DNA of 7,575 nt. It comes from an uncultured Clostridia bacterium (GTDB taxonomy: Bacteria; Bacillota; Clostridia; Christensenellales; Pumilibacteraceae). The stretch lies in contig CANQCB010000069.1 of the NCBI GenBank assembly GCA_947589145.1, forward strand, positions 1-7,575, read 5' to 3'. A program made the translations under genes and the position numbers. Positions 1-7,266 of this stretch are shown in pieces; position 1 is the stretch's first letter, and the number at the start of each line of letters is the position of its first letter. The notes beneath the pieces are model-generated. The model was not told where the DNA came from and searched no databases. It worked only from the letters and a program-made list of their open reading frames with translations.

Positions 1-304
1 TGCCCGTAATAGCCACGAGGGGCACGCTGTCCATATAAGCGGTGGCGATACCCGTTACGAGGTTGGTTGCGCCCGGACCCGACGTAGCGATAACCACGCC
101 CGTTTTGCCCGTGGCGCGCGCATAGCCGTCGGCGGCGTGGGACGCGCCCTGTTCGTGGCAGGTAAGTATCTGCGTCAGATTGTCTCTTTCTTCGTAAAGA
201 GCGTCGAAAATATCGAGTACGCTGCCGCCGGGATATCCGAAAACGGTGTCGATACCCTGTTCTTCGATACATTTGACAATGATTTGCGAGCCTTTCAGTT
301 TCAT
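1..304 (-). CDS. ilvB: Acetolactate synthase large subunit, N-terminal part (truncated by window edge)
   Basis: This is the start of the catalytic subunit of acetolactate (acetohydroxyacid) synthase. The enzyme is thiamine-diphosphate dependent and condenses pyruvate with pyruvate or 2-ketobutyrate in the first shared step of valine, leucine and isoleucine synthesis. Only the first 101 codons are present; the gene continues left of base 1. The visible part is the ThDP-binding PYR domain. It has the GYPGG motif (residues 24-28), the segment CHEQGASHAADGYAR (49-63) with the expected catalytic glutamate at Glu51, and the ATSGPGATNL motif (73-82), as in the ALS family. The ATG at 302-304 is supported by an AAGGA ribosome site (314-318) 9 nt upstream and by a promoter further up. 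It lies downstream of mgtE on the same strand, but the promoter suggests independent transcription. A related ThDP enzyme (e.g. catabolic AlsS) is possible, but the motifs fit the biosynthetic enzyme well. Confidence 0.93.
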   Translation of the reverse strand, partial: MKLKGSQIIVKCIEEQGIDTVFGYPGGSVLDIFDALYEERDNLTQILTCHEQGASHAADGYARATGKTGVVIATSGPGATNLVTGIATAYMDSVPLVAITG

Positions 305-368
305 ATTTTCCAATCCTTATAAAAAATCCGAGTGTTGAATAAACAGAATAAAAAATCGTGTTTGGGAG

Positions 369-397
369 ATTTTAACACAAATAAAAGTCGTTGTCAA
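369..397 (-). promoter_or_regulatory. SigA-type promoter of ilvB
   Basis: Read on the minus strand, a perfect -35 box TTGACA (392-397) is followed after 17 nt by the -10 box TAAAAT (369-374). The predicted transcript starts near 362 and gives a leader of about 58 nt before the ilvB ATG. The leader is A/T-rich and shows no T-box, leader peptide or attenuator hairpin, so control by attenuation is not supported. The -35 box starts four bases after the mgtE stop codon, so the promoter fills nearly the whole 96-nt gap between the genes. No terminator for mgtE is visible there, so read-through from mgtE into ilvB is possible. Confidence 0.8.
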
Positions 398-400
398 TAT

Positions 401-2194
401 TTAAGCGAACGCTTGCGATAAACTGACGAACGTTTGAGCGACTTCGGTCGCTTTTATGCTTGTCGCGATCAGCGGATCGAACGCCATAAGTATGAGGCAA
501 TAGGTAAGAACCGCGAGAGTGTCCATAATGGTGGATATGACGGGCGCAGCCATGAGCGCGGGATCGACCTTGATCTTTTTTGCGAGAATAGGGAGCAGCG
601 AACCGAGGATTTGCGCGACGAAACAGATGATAATGAGGGATATCCCGAGCACCACGCCCACCATGAGTATGTCCGTGCCCATAGTCCACCAATACATGAT
701 AATAACGCGCACCATGTTCGCCACCGCAAGCACGGAAGAACAAATCAGCGCGATCCGACCCTCTTTGAGACTGACTTTGACAAAGTCTTTGGGCTTTATC
801 TGATCGAGGGCGAGGGCACGAATGATGGTGGTGGACGCTTGCGAACCGCAGTTTCCCGCCGTACCCATGAGCAGGGGAATGAACGAGGACAGGAAAATGG
901 AGAGTTGCGCGTCGAAACCGTTTATGACCAATCCCGTAAAGGTTGCCGAGATCATGAGGAAGAGCAGCCACAAAATACGCCCGCGCGAGTGCTTCCACAC
1001 CGAGGTTTTGAGATAGGTATCCTCGATAGGCGCCATTGCCGCCATTTTGGAGAAGTCCTCTTCGGCCTCTTCCTGTATAATGTCCATGATATCGTCGGCG
1101 GTGACGATACCGACAAGTCTGTTCTCGCTGTCGCAAACGGGCATGGAAGTGAAGTCGTACTTCTTGAACAGCCTTGCGACTTCCTCTTGGTCGGTGGAAG
1201 TGCGGACGAGAATGACGTTCTCTTCCATGAGATCCCCGACTTTGTCCGAAGGGTCGGAGAGCAGGAGTTTGCGGAGGGTAACCATACCGAGCAGCTTGCG
1301 CTGTGCGTCGAGTACGAAACAGTTGTTGATAGTCTCCTTGTCGATACCCGTTTTGCGTATGGTGTCGATCGCCTGCGAGACGGTGTACGTTTCTTTAAGG
1401 TCGACGAACTCCACCGTCATTATGCTTCCCGCGCTGTCCTCTTTGTATTGGAGCAGGTGATTGACGGCGGCGCGCGTTTCGGGTTTGCTTTTGGCGAGCA
1501 GTTGCTTTACGACCATGGACGGCATTTCGTCCAGAAGGTCGGCGGCGTCGTCCGCATATATACCGTCGATGACGGCGGCGGCTTCCGCCTGAGACATCTT
1601 CGTCAAAAGGTGTTGGCTGACTTCCGGGGGCAGATACACGAAAACGTCGGTTGCCATGTCCTTGGGGAGCAACCTGTAAATGCGGAGCAGGTCGTCCTCT
1701 TTGAAGTCGTCGAGAATTCCCGCGATATCGACGGGGTTCAGTTCGACGAGAATGGATTTAAGCAGAGCGAGTTGTTTGGACTCCATGAGATATTCCATGG
1801 AATCCTCGATAATTTCGTTTGCGTCGCCCACGCCTCTCGCCAGCAGTTTCTGCACGACGAAAGGGGGGAGATCCACGACGGCGTTGCGGTCGTCTTTGCC
1901 GTAAAGTTCGTGAACGATACGCGAATCTTCCGCGCTCGTAAGTTCGCGCATGAAGTGTTCTTCGGGGTCGTCGTCGATATTTCGAATGAGTTCGATAGCC
2001 TTAGCCGAGTCCAGCAGCAGGAGAGAGTCCGCGCGGAGTTCGACGGGAACGCGTTTGAAAATTTCGTTAAGTTCGGCATAGGAAAAGGGAGAAAGCAGCG
2101 CCTTTGCGCTTTCGCTTTCTTCGTCTTTGAGAAATTTTACCAAATCCTCGGCGACTTGACCGAAGTCGGTCTTGCTGTTCAGGATCTCTTCCAT
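401..2194 (-). CDS. mgtE: MgtE-type magnesium transporter with extended N-terminal domain
   Basis: Inner-membrane Mg2+ channel/transporter of the MgtE (SLC41-like) family, 597 aa. Layout: an N-terminal helical-superhelix domain, about 145-255; two CBS domains, about 256-375, with segments such as LLGMVTLRKLL and RLVGIVTADDIMDII; a connecting helix; and a membrane domain, about 405-575, with five predicted helices. The membrane domain carries the family signature MGTAGNCGSQASTTIIRALAL (443-463) and a conserved VDPALMAAPVISTIMDT segment (543-559). By analogy with Thermus MgtE, the N/CBS part senses cytosolic Mg2+ and gates the pore. Oddity: about 145 extra residues precede the usual N domain, against a usual total near 450, and they look like a diverged second copy of it. 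The start is taken at the ATG at 2194. A GTG at 2254 is in frame but lies only about 11 nt past the predicted transcript start. Neither start has a good Shine-Dalgarno site, so the start is the weak point. Confidence 0.93.
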   Translation of the reverse strand: MEEILNSKTDFGQVAEDLVKFLKDEESESAKALLSPFSYAELNEIFKRVPVELRADSLLLLDSAKAIELIRNIDDDPEEHFMRELTSAEDSRIVHELYGKDDRNAVVDLPPFVVQKLLARGVGDANEIIEDSMEYLMESKQLALLKSILVELNPVDIAGILDDFKEDDLLRIYRLLPKDMATDVFVYLPPEVSQHLLTKMSQAEAAAVIDGIYADDAADLLDEMPSMVVKQLLAKSKPETRAAVNHLLQYKEDSAGSIMTVEFVDLKETYTVSQAIDTIRKTGIDKETINNCFVLDAQRKLLGMVTLRKLLLSDPSDKVGDLMEENVILVRTSTDQEEVARLFKKYDFTSMPVCDSENRLVGIVTADDIMDIIQEEAEEDFSKMAAMAPIEDTYLKTSVWKHSRGRILWLLFLMISATFTGLVINGFDAQLSIFLSSFIPLLMGTAGNCGSQASTTIIRALALDQIKPKDFVKVSLKEGRIALICSSVLAVANMVRVIIMYWWTMGTDILMVGVVLGISLIIICFVAQILGSLLPILAKKIKVDPALMAAPVISTIMDTLAVLTYCLILMAFDPLIATSIKATEVAQTFVSLSQAFA

Positions 2195-2255
2195 ACCGAA
2201 TACCAAAATGCCGCCGCACCGTACCGCGCAAGCGAACGGCGAACACCGTACCACC

Positions 2256-2278
2256 GTATATGATTTGATATATTATAC
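2256..2278. promoter_or_regulatory. Possible operator: imperfect 23-bp palindrome over the mgtE -10 box
   Basis: GTATA (2256-2260) and TATAC (2274-2278) form a perfect inverted pair. The wider 9-base arms match at 7 of 9 positions around a 5-base centre. The element covers the mgtE -10 box and the predicted start point, where a repressor would bind. The region is A/T-rich, so chance is a real alternative, and no regulator gene is in view. Confidence 0.3.
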
Positions 2279-2300
2279 AACGCAATATCGGATTTTGCAA
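2272..2300 (-). promoter_or_regulatory. SigA-type promoter of mgtE
   Basis: On the minus strand a perfect -10 box TATAAT (2272-2277) sits 17 nt after TTGCAA (2295-2300), a partial match to the -35 consensus. The predicted transcript starts near 2265 and has a leader of about 70 nt to the ATG at 2194. That is too short for the known M-box magnesium riboswitch (about 160 nt), so magnesium control by riboswitch is not supported. An imperfect palindrome (2256-2278) overlaps the -10 box and the start point. The leader region also holds a 9-bp direct repeat, CACCGTACC on the plus strand, at 2217-2225 and 2244-2252. Confidence 0.7.
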
Positions 2301-2379
2301 CTTTTTAAGACAAAAATTTGCGGTTTGACGATTATACGGCGGAATTTTAAGCGCGAGAAAAAACAAGGCGTAAAAACAT

Positions 2380-2409
2380 TTGATTTTTAGCCCTTCGATG
2401 TAGTATACT
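2380..2409 (+). promoter_or_regulatory. SigA-type promoter of the M20D/membrane/TPR/HEAT operon
   Basis: TTGATT (2380-2385), an 18-nt spacer, then TATACT (2404-2409). The predicted transcript start is at about 2415-2417, on or just before the GTG codon of the first gene, so the message would have almost no leader. It is divergent to the mgtE promoter, with about 150 bp between the two predicted start points. It is the only good plus-strand promoter found upstream of the four-gene cluster. Confidence 0.65.
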
Positions 2410-2416
2410 TTATGTC

Positions 2417-3514
2417 GTGAAAGAAGGAACGGAAACAAAGGCGCTGGAAAATTATATCGTGGCGGTACGCCGCGCTCTTCACGCCTGTCCCGAATTATCC
2501 TCCGTCGAATATAAGACAAGCGAATATATCGAGCGGGAACTCGTTAAAATTGGGCTCGTTCCTCGCCGCGCTCACCTCGGACTGATCGCGGACATAAAGG
2601 GGAGCGACGGAAAGCGGACGGTTGCGCTTCGGGCGGATTTCGACGGTCTGCCGATAACGGAAAAAACGGGATTGCCGTTTGCGTCGCACAACGGTTGCAT
2701 GCACGCTTGCGGGCACGACGGTCACACGGCGATGCTCCTCGGCGCGGCAAAGTACCTCAGCGAGAACGCGCCGAAAAACAACGTCCGTCTCATATTCCAA
2801 TTCGGCGAAGAGGGGGACGGCGGTTCGGTAACGATGATAGAGAACGGCGCGACGGAAAACGCGGACGAGATATACGCGTTCCACCTTTGTCCCGAACTCG
2901 AATTCGGAAAAGTCGGCACGAACGAGGGCACTCTTTTCGCCGGCGTGGCGGAATTCAACGTGACTTTCGCGGGTAAAAGCGTTCATTGCGCGCTGAAAAG
3001 CGAGGGCGCGGACGCGCTTGCCGCCGCCGCGGAATTTACTTGCAAAATAGGCGATTGCGGCAGAGAGAACACCCTGCTTCACGTAGGAAAATTCACGAGC
3101 GGATACGCGCGGAACGTCGTTTCGGACGCCGCGACGCTGGAATGCAGTTTTCGCTTCTTCGACGAAAAGGATCGCGACCCGATAATTGCGGAGCTGACCG
3201 CGCTTGCAAACGCCTGCGCGGCGAAATACGGTTGCACGGCATCTCTTACGGTAAAATCGACATATCCGCCTCTCGTCAATCACAAACAATGCGTGCGCAA
3301 GTTGAAAAAAATAACCGAAACCGTGGAAATGAAAGCGCGGTATACGGCGGAGGACTTCGCGTATTATCTGAAAGAGATACCCGGGTGCATGGCATGGTTG
3401 GGCGTGAAAGACGAAAAGCACGTCGCCCCTTTGCACAGCGATACTTTCGATTTCGACGAAAGCATATTGTTAAAAGGCACGCGGTTATTCGTGGAATTGG
3501 CGAATTTGGAATAG
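2417..3514 (+). CDS. M20D-family metallo-amidohydrolase (aminoacylase / amidohydrolase type)
   Basis: Cytosolic zinc- or manganese-dependent hydrolase of the M20D family (relatives: YxeP, hippurate hydrolase, N-acyl-diaminopimelate deacetylase, AbgB), 365 aa. It probably splits an N-acyl amino acid or a similar amide; the substrate cannot be told from sequence. Visible motifs: RRALHACPELS (18-28); ALRADFDGLPI (70-80); MHACGHDGHTAMLLGAA (95-111) with metal ligands Cys98 and His100; FGEEGDGG (129-136) with the catalytic/ligand pair Glu131-Glu132; His156; the dimerisation-domain motif GKSVH (186-190); and AEDFAYYL plus PLHSDTFDFDE near the end, with ligand His340. All expected ligands are present, so it should be active. 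It is slightly shorter than the usual 380-400 aa. The GTG at 2417 gives the normal distance to the RRxLH motif but has no Shine-Dalgarno site. It lies 37 nt before the next gene, with no terminator between. Confidence 0.9.
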   Translation: MKEGTETKALENYIVAVRRALHACPELSSVEYKTSEYIERELVKIGLVPRRAHLGLIADIKGSDGKRTVALRADFDGLPITEKTGLPFASHNGCMHACGHDGHTAMLLGAAKYLSENAPKNNVRLIFQFGEEGDGGSVTMIENGATENADEIYAFHLCPELEFGKVGTNEGTLFAGVAEFNVTFAGKSVHCALKSEGADALAAAAEFTCKIGDCGRENTLLHVGKFTSGYARNVVSDAATLECSFRFFDEKDRDPIIAELTALANACAAKYGCTASLTVKSTYPPLVNHKQCVRKLKKITETVEMKARYTAEDFAYYLKEIPGCMAWLGVKDEKHVAPLHSDTFDFDESILLKGTRLFVELANLE

Positions 3515-3551
3515 AAAATCGCCGCTGAAAACAGAAAACAGGAGTAAATAA

Positions 3552-4820
3552 ATGGCAGACGAGTCTGTAAAAATCACATCGATAGGCGCGAAAGCGATAC
3601 GGCGCGACGAATATTCGGACGCCGCCCTGCCCGAAGGCAGGAAATGGGCGGCGTTCAAAGCGGCGTTTCGTTTCGGCACGGATAGAGCCTCGCTCGGAAA
3701 AATGGTAATAGTCGGGCTTTTAAGCATTTTGTTTTTAGTCCCCGGCATAGCATGGGTTTTGCTTTTCAATAACTTTTTCGGCAGCAAGGTCGGGGCGTAC
3801 AACCCTTACGGCGCGTTCGACGGATTGGGCTTTCCGAGCGGCGACGTGTTGGATAAAGGACTTAATACGGCGCTCATAAACGGCAATATGTGGTACTATA
3901 ACAATGCGCTTTTGCAATTTTCCGTTCTGATCCCGTGCATAATGTGCGCGGCGGTCGGCATAGGCGCGCTCGTATACGTCGCGAGAACGGCGATTAACGG
4001 GGAAAAGGTAAAGATATTCGTCGACTTTTTCAAAGGAGTGAAATACACTTGGCTGTCCTCTTTGGTCGGGGGATTGCTTATCGGCGCGAACATAATGCTC
4101 ATAGCGTTCTGCGCTTACGTATTCGACGCTTATTTTCTCAGCTTGGCGGGCAAGATAGTTACATTGATATTCTCGTCCTTGCTTTTGGTGTTCGTGACGA
4201 TATATTCGTTCTATCTCATCACGCTGTCGGCGAACTATAAACTGCCTTTCTTCCACCGCCTCAAAGACGCATTCCTGCTTATGTTCAAAGGCATTCTGAA
4301 TAACCTGCTTGCCATGGTATTCGTGGGAATAATAGCGGGATTGGCGATACTTCTGATTATTCTTACCGGCGCAACGTCCATGGTAGGCATGCTCGTTTGG
4401 TTTATATTGTTCTTTTTCGGTTTCTATGCGGTCGCGACGATATTCGCGGCGTTCTCTCAACCGATGTTCAATAAATATATAAACGCAGGCATGCAGGATC
4501 GCGAAAGCCACGCGGCGACGGAACAGGCTTATGCCGCAATTCGCGCGCAAAAAGCGGCGGATAAGGCGGCGGGCAAGACAAGCGCAAAAAAGAAAAATAC
4601 CGCTCAAAAGTTCGTCAACCCGAAAAAGAAAAAGAAAGCGGATACGAGCGCGCGGCCCGAAAAATCTGTGCAGCCCGCCGCGCCCAAGAAAAAGGGCTTT
4701 ACCGAGGAAGAACTCCGAAAAATGGACGAGGACAGGCTGAAACTTTTGACGGAAGAACGCATAGAGGTTGTGGAGAACCTCGAAGATATATCTGTTTACA
4801 CGGACGAGGAAGATGACTGA
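3552..4820 (+). CDS. DUF624/YesL-like six-helix membrane protein with long charged tail
   Basis: Integral membrane protein of unknown function, 422 aa. A hydrophilic N-terminus (1-48) leads to predicted helices near 50-72, 122-145, 168-190, 199-225, 249-272 and 277-300, with a 50-residue loop between the first two. The pattern of helix, GALVYVARTAINGEKVKIFVD-type loop, FFKGVKYTW, helix resembles the DUF624/YesL family often found near carbohydrate-use genes in Firmicutes. This is likeness by eye, not a proven match. The tail (about 305-422) is unusual. It runs from an Ala/Lys/Gln-rich helix, through a basic stretch with NPKKKKK (356-362), to an acidic end (EEELRKMDEDRLKLLTEERIEVVENLED...DEEDD). 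Such a tail could bind soluble partners. The start is set by AGGAG at 3540-3544, 7 nt before the ATG. The stop overlaps the next start by 8 nt, suggesting translational coupling to the TPR protein. Confidence 0.75.
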   Translation: MADESVKITSIGAKAIRRDEYSDAALPEGRKWAAFKAAFRFGTDRASLGKMVIVGLLSILFLVPGIAWVLLFNNFFGSKVGAYNPYGAFDGLGFPSGDVLDKGLNTALINGNMWYYNNALLQFSVLIPCIMCAAVGIGALVYVARTAINGEKVKIFVDFFKGVKYTWLSSLVGGLLIGANIMLIAFCAYVFDAYFLSLAGKIVTLIFSSLLLVFVTIYSFYLITLSANYKLPFFHRLKDAFLLMFKGILNNLLAMVFVGIIAGLAILLIILTGATSMVGMLVWFILFFFGFYAVATIFAAFSQPMFNKYINAGMQDRESHAATEQAYAAIRAQKAADKAAGKTSAKKKNTAQKFVNPKKKKKADTSARPEKSVQPAAPKKKGFTEEELRKMDEDRLKLLTEERIEVVENLEDISVYTDEEDD

Positions 4821-6489
4821 AATACTGAATTTCGAAAAAACCACGGAGTGGTTTATAAATCAATCGAAGCTTTGGAGCAAGAGGGGCGATGATTACAAGT
4901 CGCTCCTTTATGCGCGCCGCGCTTACGACAGCGGCAGTCCGAGCGGAAAGTTACGCATGGCAAAGTCGCTCTACGAGAGCGGCAATTTTAACCGTGCTTT
5001 CGACGAATTCTTTTCGCTTTATAAGGGCGAAATGCACACGGAAGAAGTGTGCGTGGGAATAATAAAGTGCTTGAAAGGAATGTCAAACAACCGTTCTATG
5101 GCGAGATTTTTGACGGACGCGGCGAAAGAAGGCACGCTGAAAACGGGCGCCGACGCGGCGAAGGACGGCAATATAGAAGGCGCGCTCGCAGAGATCATGT
5201 CGGCATATCCCGACGAGTATGCGAACAAGGAGTTTGCGTCGGTCGCATATCTTTATTTCAACGAATTCCTGCCGAACTCCGATTTGCTTCTGCGCGAAGT
5301 GAATTTCGCCGACGATTTGCTCACGGGCGGGTTGGATCTCATATTCACGCTTGCGACCATTCCCATGATCGATAAAATAGACGAAAAGCACGCGTTAAGC
5401 GCGATAAAGACCTGCGACGACATAATGAGCAAAAACGGCAACGTCTACGAGGCGCTTTCCCTCAAAATCGTGTGCCTCGTAAAATTGGGCAGAATGGAAG
5501 AAGCGTATACCGCGGGCGACGAACTGCTCGATTATCCGTTCCCCGACGACAATCTGTTGCTCCTCAAATGCGCCAATGCGTTTATGATGATGGGTAACAG
5601 CGACGGCGCGCTCGACTATCTCGAAGAATTGCTTTACGAGTCGTATAACGAAATTCTCGTTCTTTTCACCGCCATAGCGAATATGAACGAGGGGTGTTAC
5701 AACAGGGCGAAGGAGTTATTCGCAAGCGTATTGCTTATAAACCCGTCCAATCTCATAGCCGCGCATTGGTTGGAAAAACTTTGCCAAGCAAAGAGGAGAA
5801 GAAAGAGTCTCAACGCGGAGTTCAAATATCAGCTTCCGTCGAAAGAGGAAGTCGCGGTGCGCTGTTCGATCGACCGTTTATACGAAGAATTGGAGTTGTC
5901 GTGCCCCGTGGAAGAGACGGAAGAAATGCGCAGGCGTTTGAAACACGAACTCGAAAGTTGCAGGCAGATCGACTTCGTTGCATTCGTCGGACATAAGGCG
6001 GCGATGTACCAAGTATACGACGACGTATGCGAATGGTATCTTTGCAATCCGCGCGGCGCATTGTCGGTGAAACGGGATATTCTGTTCGAAATGCTTTGTC
6101 ACGACGTTTATCGCACGATCCCCGTTTTCATGAACGGACTGAGCGAAATAAAGATAAAAATAAATTTGAAAGGTCTGAGCGCCGCGCTTATCCGCGCTTA
6201 CGTAGGCGCGTTGTCGACGGCATGTATTTTCTCACCGAAGGGTTGCGAAAATCTGGACGACATGTTTACGAATATATATCCCTTCCTCGAAAACATGAAC
6301 GTATCGACGGAAACCGATATAATGTCGCTTGCCGCCGCGCTGTTATCCCTCAGCGATTCCATAATGACCGAAACGGAAACAAGGGCGTCGGATATGTTCA
6401 TGATGGCGAAAGCGAGCAAGGTCGCCGAATATTGCAGAGCGATAATGCGCGAATACCCGCAATATCAACGCAAAAAAGGGAATAAGTAA
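4813..6489 (+). CDS. TPR-repeat protein of unknown function
   Basis: Soluble, almost wholly helical protein of 558 aa with no signal peptide or membrane segment, so probably cytosolic. TPR-like helix pairs are visible at about 44-77 (GKLRMAKSLYESGNFNRAFDEFFSLY) and 212-313. The best unit is at about 280-313 (EILVLFTAIANMNEGCYNRAKELFASVLLINPSN), with the typical small and aromatic positions and the final P. After a basic link (KRRRK, 328-331) the second half (about 340-558) is helical and was not recognised. TPRs mediate protein-protein contacts, so a scaffold or adaptor role is inferred. The ATG at 4813-4815 shares the string ATGACTGA with the stop of the membrane-protein gene and has GAGGA just upstream. 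An in-frame GTG at 4768 would lie wholly inside the previous gene and is less likely. The following gene begins at the next base, so the three genes are probably made in step. Confidence 0.75.
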   Translation: MTEILNFEKTTEWFINQSKLWSKRGDDYKSLLYARRAYDSGSPSGKLRMAKSLYESGNFNRAFDEFFSLYKGEMHTEEVCVGIIKCLKGMSNNRSMARFLTDAAKEGTLKTGADAAKDGNIEGALAEIMSAYPDEYANKEFASVAYLYFNEFLPNSDLLLREVNFADDLLTGGLDLIFTLATIPMIDKIDEKHALSAIKTCDDIMSKNGNVYEALSLKIVCLVKLGRMEEAYTAGDELLDYPFPDDNLLLLKCANAFMMMGNSDGALDYLEELLYESYNEILVLFTAIANMNEGCYNRAKELFASVLLINPSNLIAAHWLEKLCQAKRRRKSLNAEFKYQLPSKEEVAVRCSIDRLYEELELSCPVEETEEMRRRLKHELESCRQIDFVAFVGHKAAMYQVYDDVCEWYLCNPRGALSVKRDILFEMLCHDVYRTIPVFMNGLSEIKIKINLKGLSAALIRAYVGALSTACIFSPKGCENLDDMFTNIYPFLENMNVSTETDIMSLAAALLSLSDSIMTETETRASDMFMMAKASKVAEYCRAIMREYPQYQRKKGNK

Positions 6490-7266
6490 ATGAATTTGGA
6501 AAAACTTTTCGAAAAATATCTCCGCGCATACTTTGCCGCGCACCCCGAAGTTCTGTCCGACCCCGAGGAAGTCGTGTCGGAAGTATATGCGGAATGGGCG
6601 GAAAAACCCGACGCCGAACTCGGTTGCACTCCGCGCGCTTACGTGGAAAAACTGACCGACGTCCGCGAACTTGCGGCTATGGCGGCGGAGAGCGTCAAAC
6701 GCGGCGGCGAACCCTCTCCGTTGGTACTCGACAGAATAGTCGAACTGCCTGCGGAACGCGAACTGACGGAAATCTTGGAGGGCGGGGGCGACGACGGAAT
6801 GCGCACGCTTGCCGCCGACCTGCTGTCGAGAATGGATAAACTGCCCGTTCTTACCTCGCTTGAACTCGTGTTCGATCCCGACGAGTCGGACGTCGTCAGG
6901 GAAGCCTTGATAGACAAACTTAAATATGCGGATAACATTGCGCCCGCACTGCTCGAAAGGATAGACGGGGCGGTTGACAAAAAGATACTTGCCGAGTTGC
7001 TTGTTTCCACGGGCGTCAGGGAGGACAGAATATACGACCTGCTCCTCGGACTGCTCCGCTCGGGCGACTGCCTGCCCTTTGCCGCGCAACTCCTTGCCGA
7101 GTACGGCGACGAGCGCGCTATCGAACCGCTCAGCGAACTTGCCGAGACGGCGGTATATGCCGACTACATCGAACTTCGGAACGCCGTCGAAGGGCTCGGC
7201 GGGGAACTCACTCTCCGCTTTAATTGGGACGGCGACGCCACCTATAAAAAAATCAAAGGCGAATAA
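6490..7266 (+). CDS. HEAT-like helical-repeat protein of unknown function
   Basis: Soluble acidic protein, 258 aa, made of short amphipathic helices. An N-terminal block (1-65) contains W36, P40 and the string ELGCTPRAY (43-51), followed by about six helix pairs. The clearest is AQLLAEYGDERAIEPLSEL (199-217), which matches the HEAT/PBS-lyase repeat pattern (GDERAIEPL). There is no catalytic motif, signal peptide or membrane segment. HEAT repeats normally bind other proteins, so an adaptor role is inferred. A W..P..LG.(T/S)PR motif of this kind is, from memory, found at the head of other small bacterial helical proteins; this was not checked. The ATG directly follows the TAA of the TPR gene, with AAGGGA (6476-6481) 8 nt upstream. 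It is the last gene before the terminator and so closes the operon. Confidence 0.72.
   Translation: MNLEKLFEKYLRAYFAAHPEVLSDPEEVVSEVYAEWAEKPDAELGCTPRAYVEKLTDVRELAAMAAESVKRGGEPSPLVLDRIVELPAERELTEILEGGGDDGMRTLAADLLSRMDKLPVLTSLELVFDPDESDVVREALIDKLKYADNIAPALLERIDGAVDKKILAELLVSTGVREDRIYDLLLGLLRSGDCLPFAAQLLAEYGDERAIEPLSELAETAVYADYIELRNAVEGLGGELTLRFNWDGDATYKKIKGE

Noticed and set aside
137..322. Small plus-strand open frame opposite ilvB
   Set aside because: It lies inside the acetolactate synthase gene, whose motifs are unmistakable on the minus strand.
319..357. 10-bp direct repeat ATAAAAAATC (319-328 and 348-357) in the ilvB leader
   Set aside because: A/T-rich and short; such a match is expected by chance in this leader and forms no hairpin.
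434..2263. Long open frame (609 codons) on the plus strand opposite mgtE
   Set aside because: mgtE on the other strand is confirmed by domain motifs throughout. The opposite frame encodes a His/Arg/Asp/Val-rich sequence with no recognisable fold, and stays open because of GC-rich third positions in mgtE.
2195..2416. M-box or other riboswitch before mgtE
   Set aside because: The predicted leader is about 70 nt, too short for an M-box, and no characteristic conserved segments are visible.
2495..3436. Open frame (313 codons) on the minus strand opposite the amidohydrolase
   Set aside because: The plus strand carries all M20D motifs in order. The minus frame has low-complexity Arg/Phe/Val-rich content and no promoter or ribosome site.
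3735..4844. Open frame (369 codons) on the minus strand opposite the membrane-protein gene
   Set aside because: Its composition (Arg, His, Tyr, Glu-rich) is typical of a shadow frame. The plus-strand gene has a ribosome site and coherent transmembrane helices.
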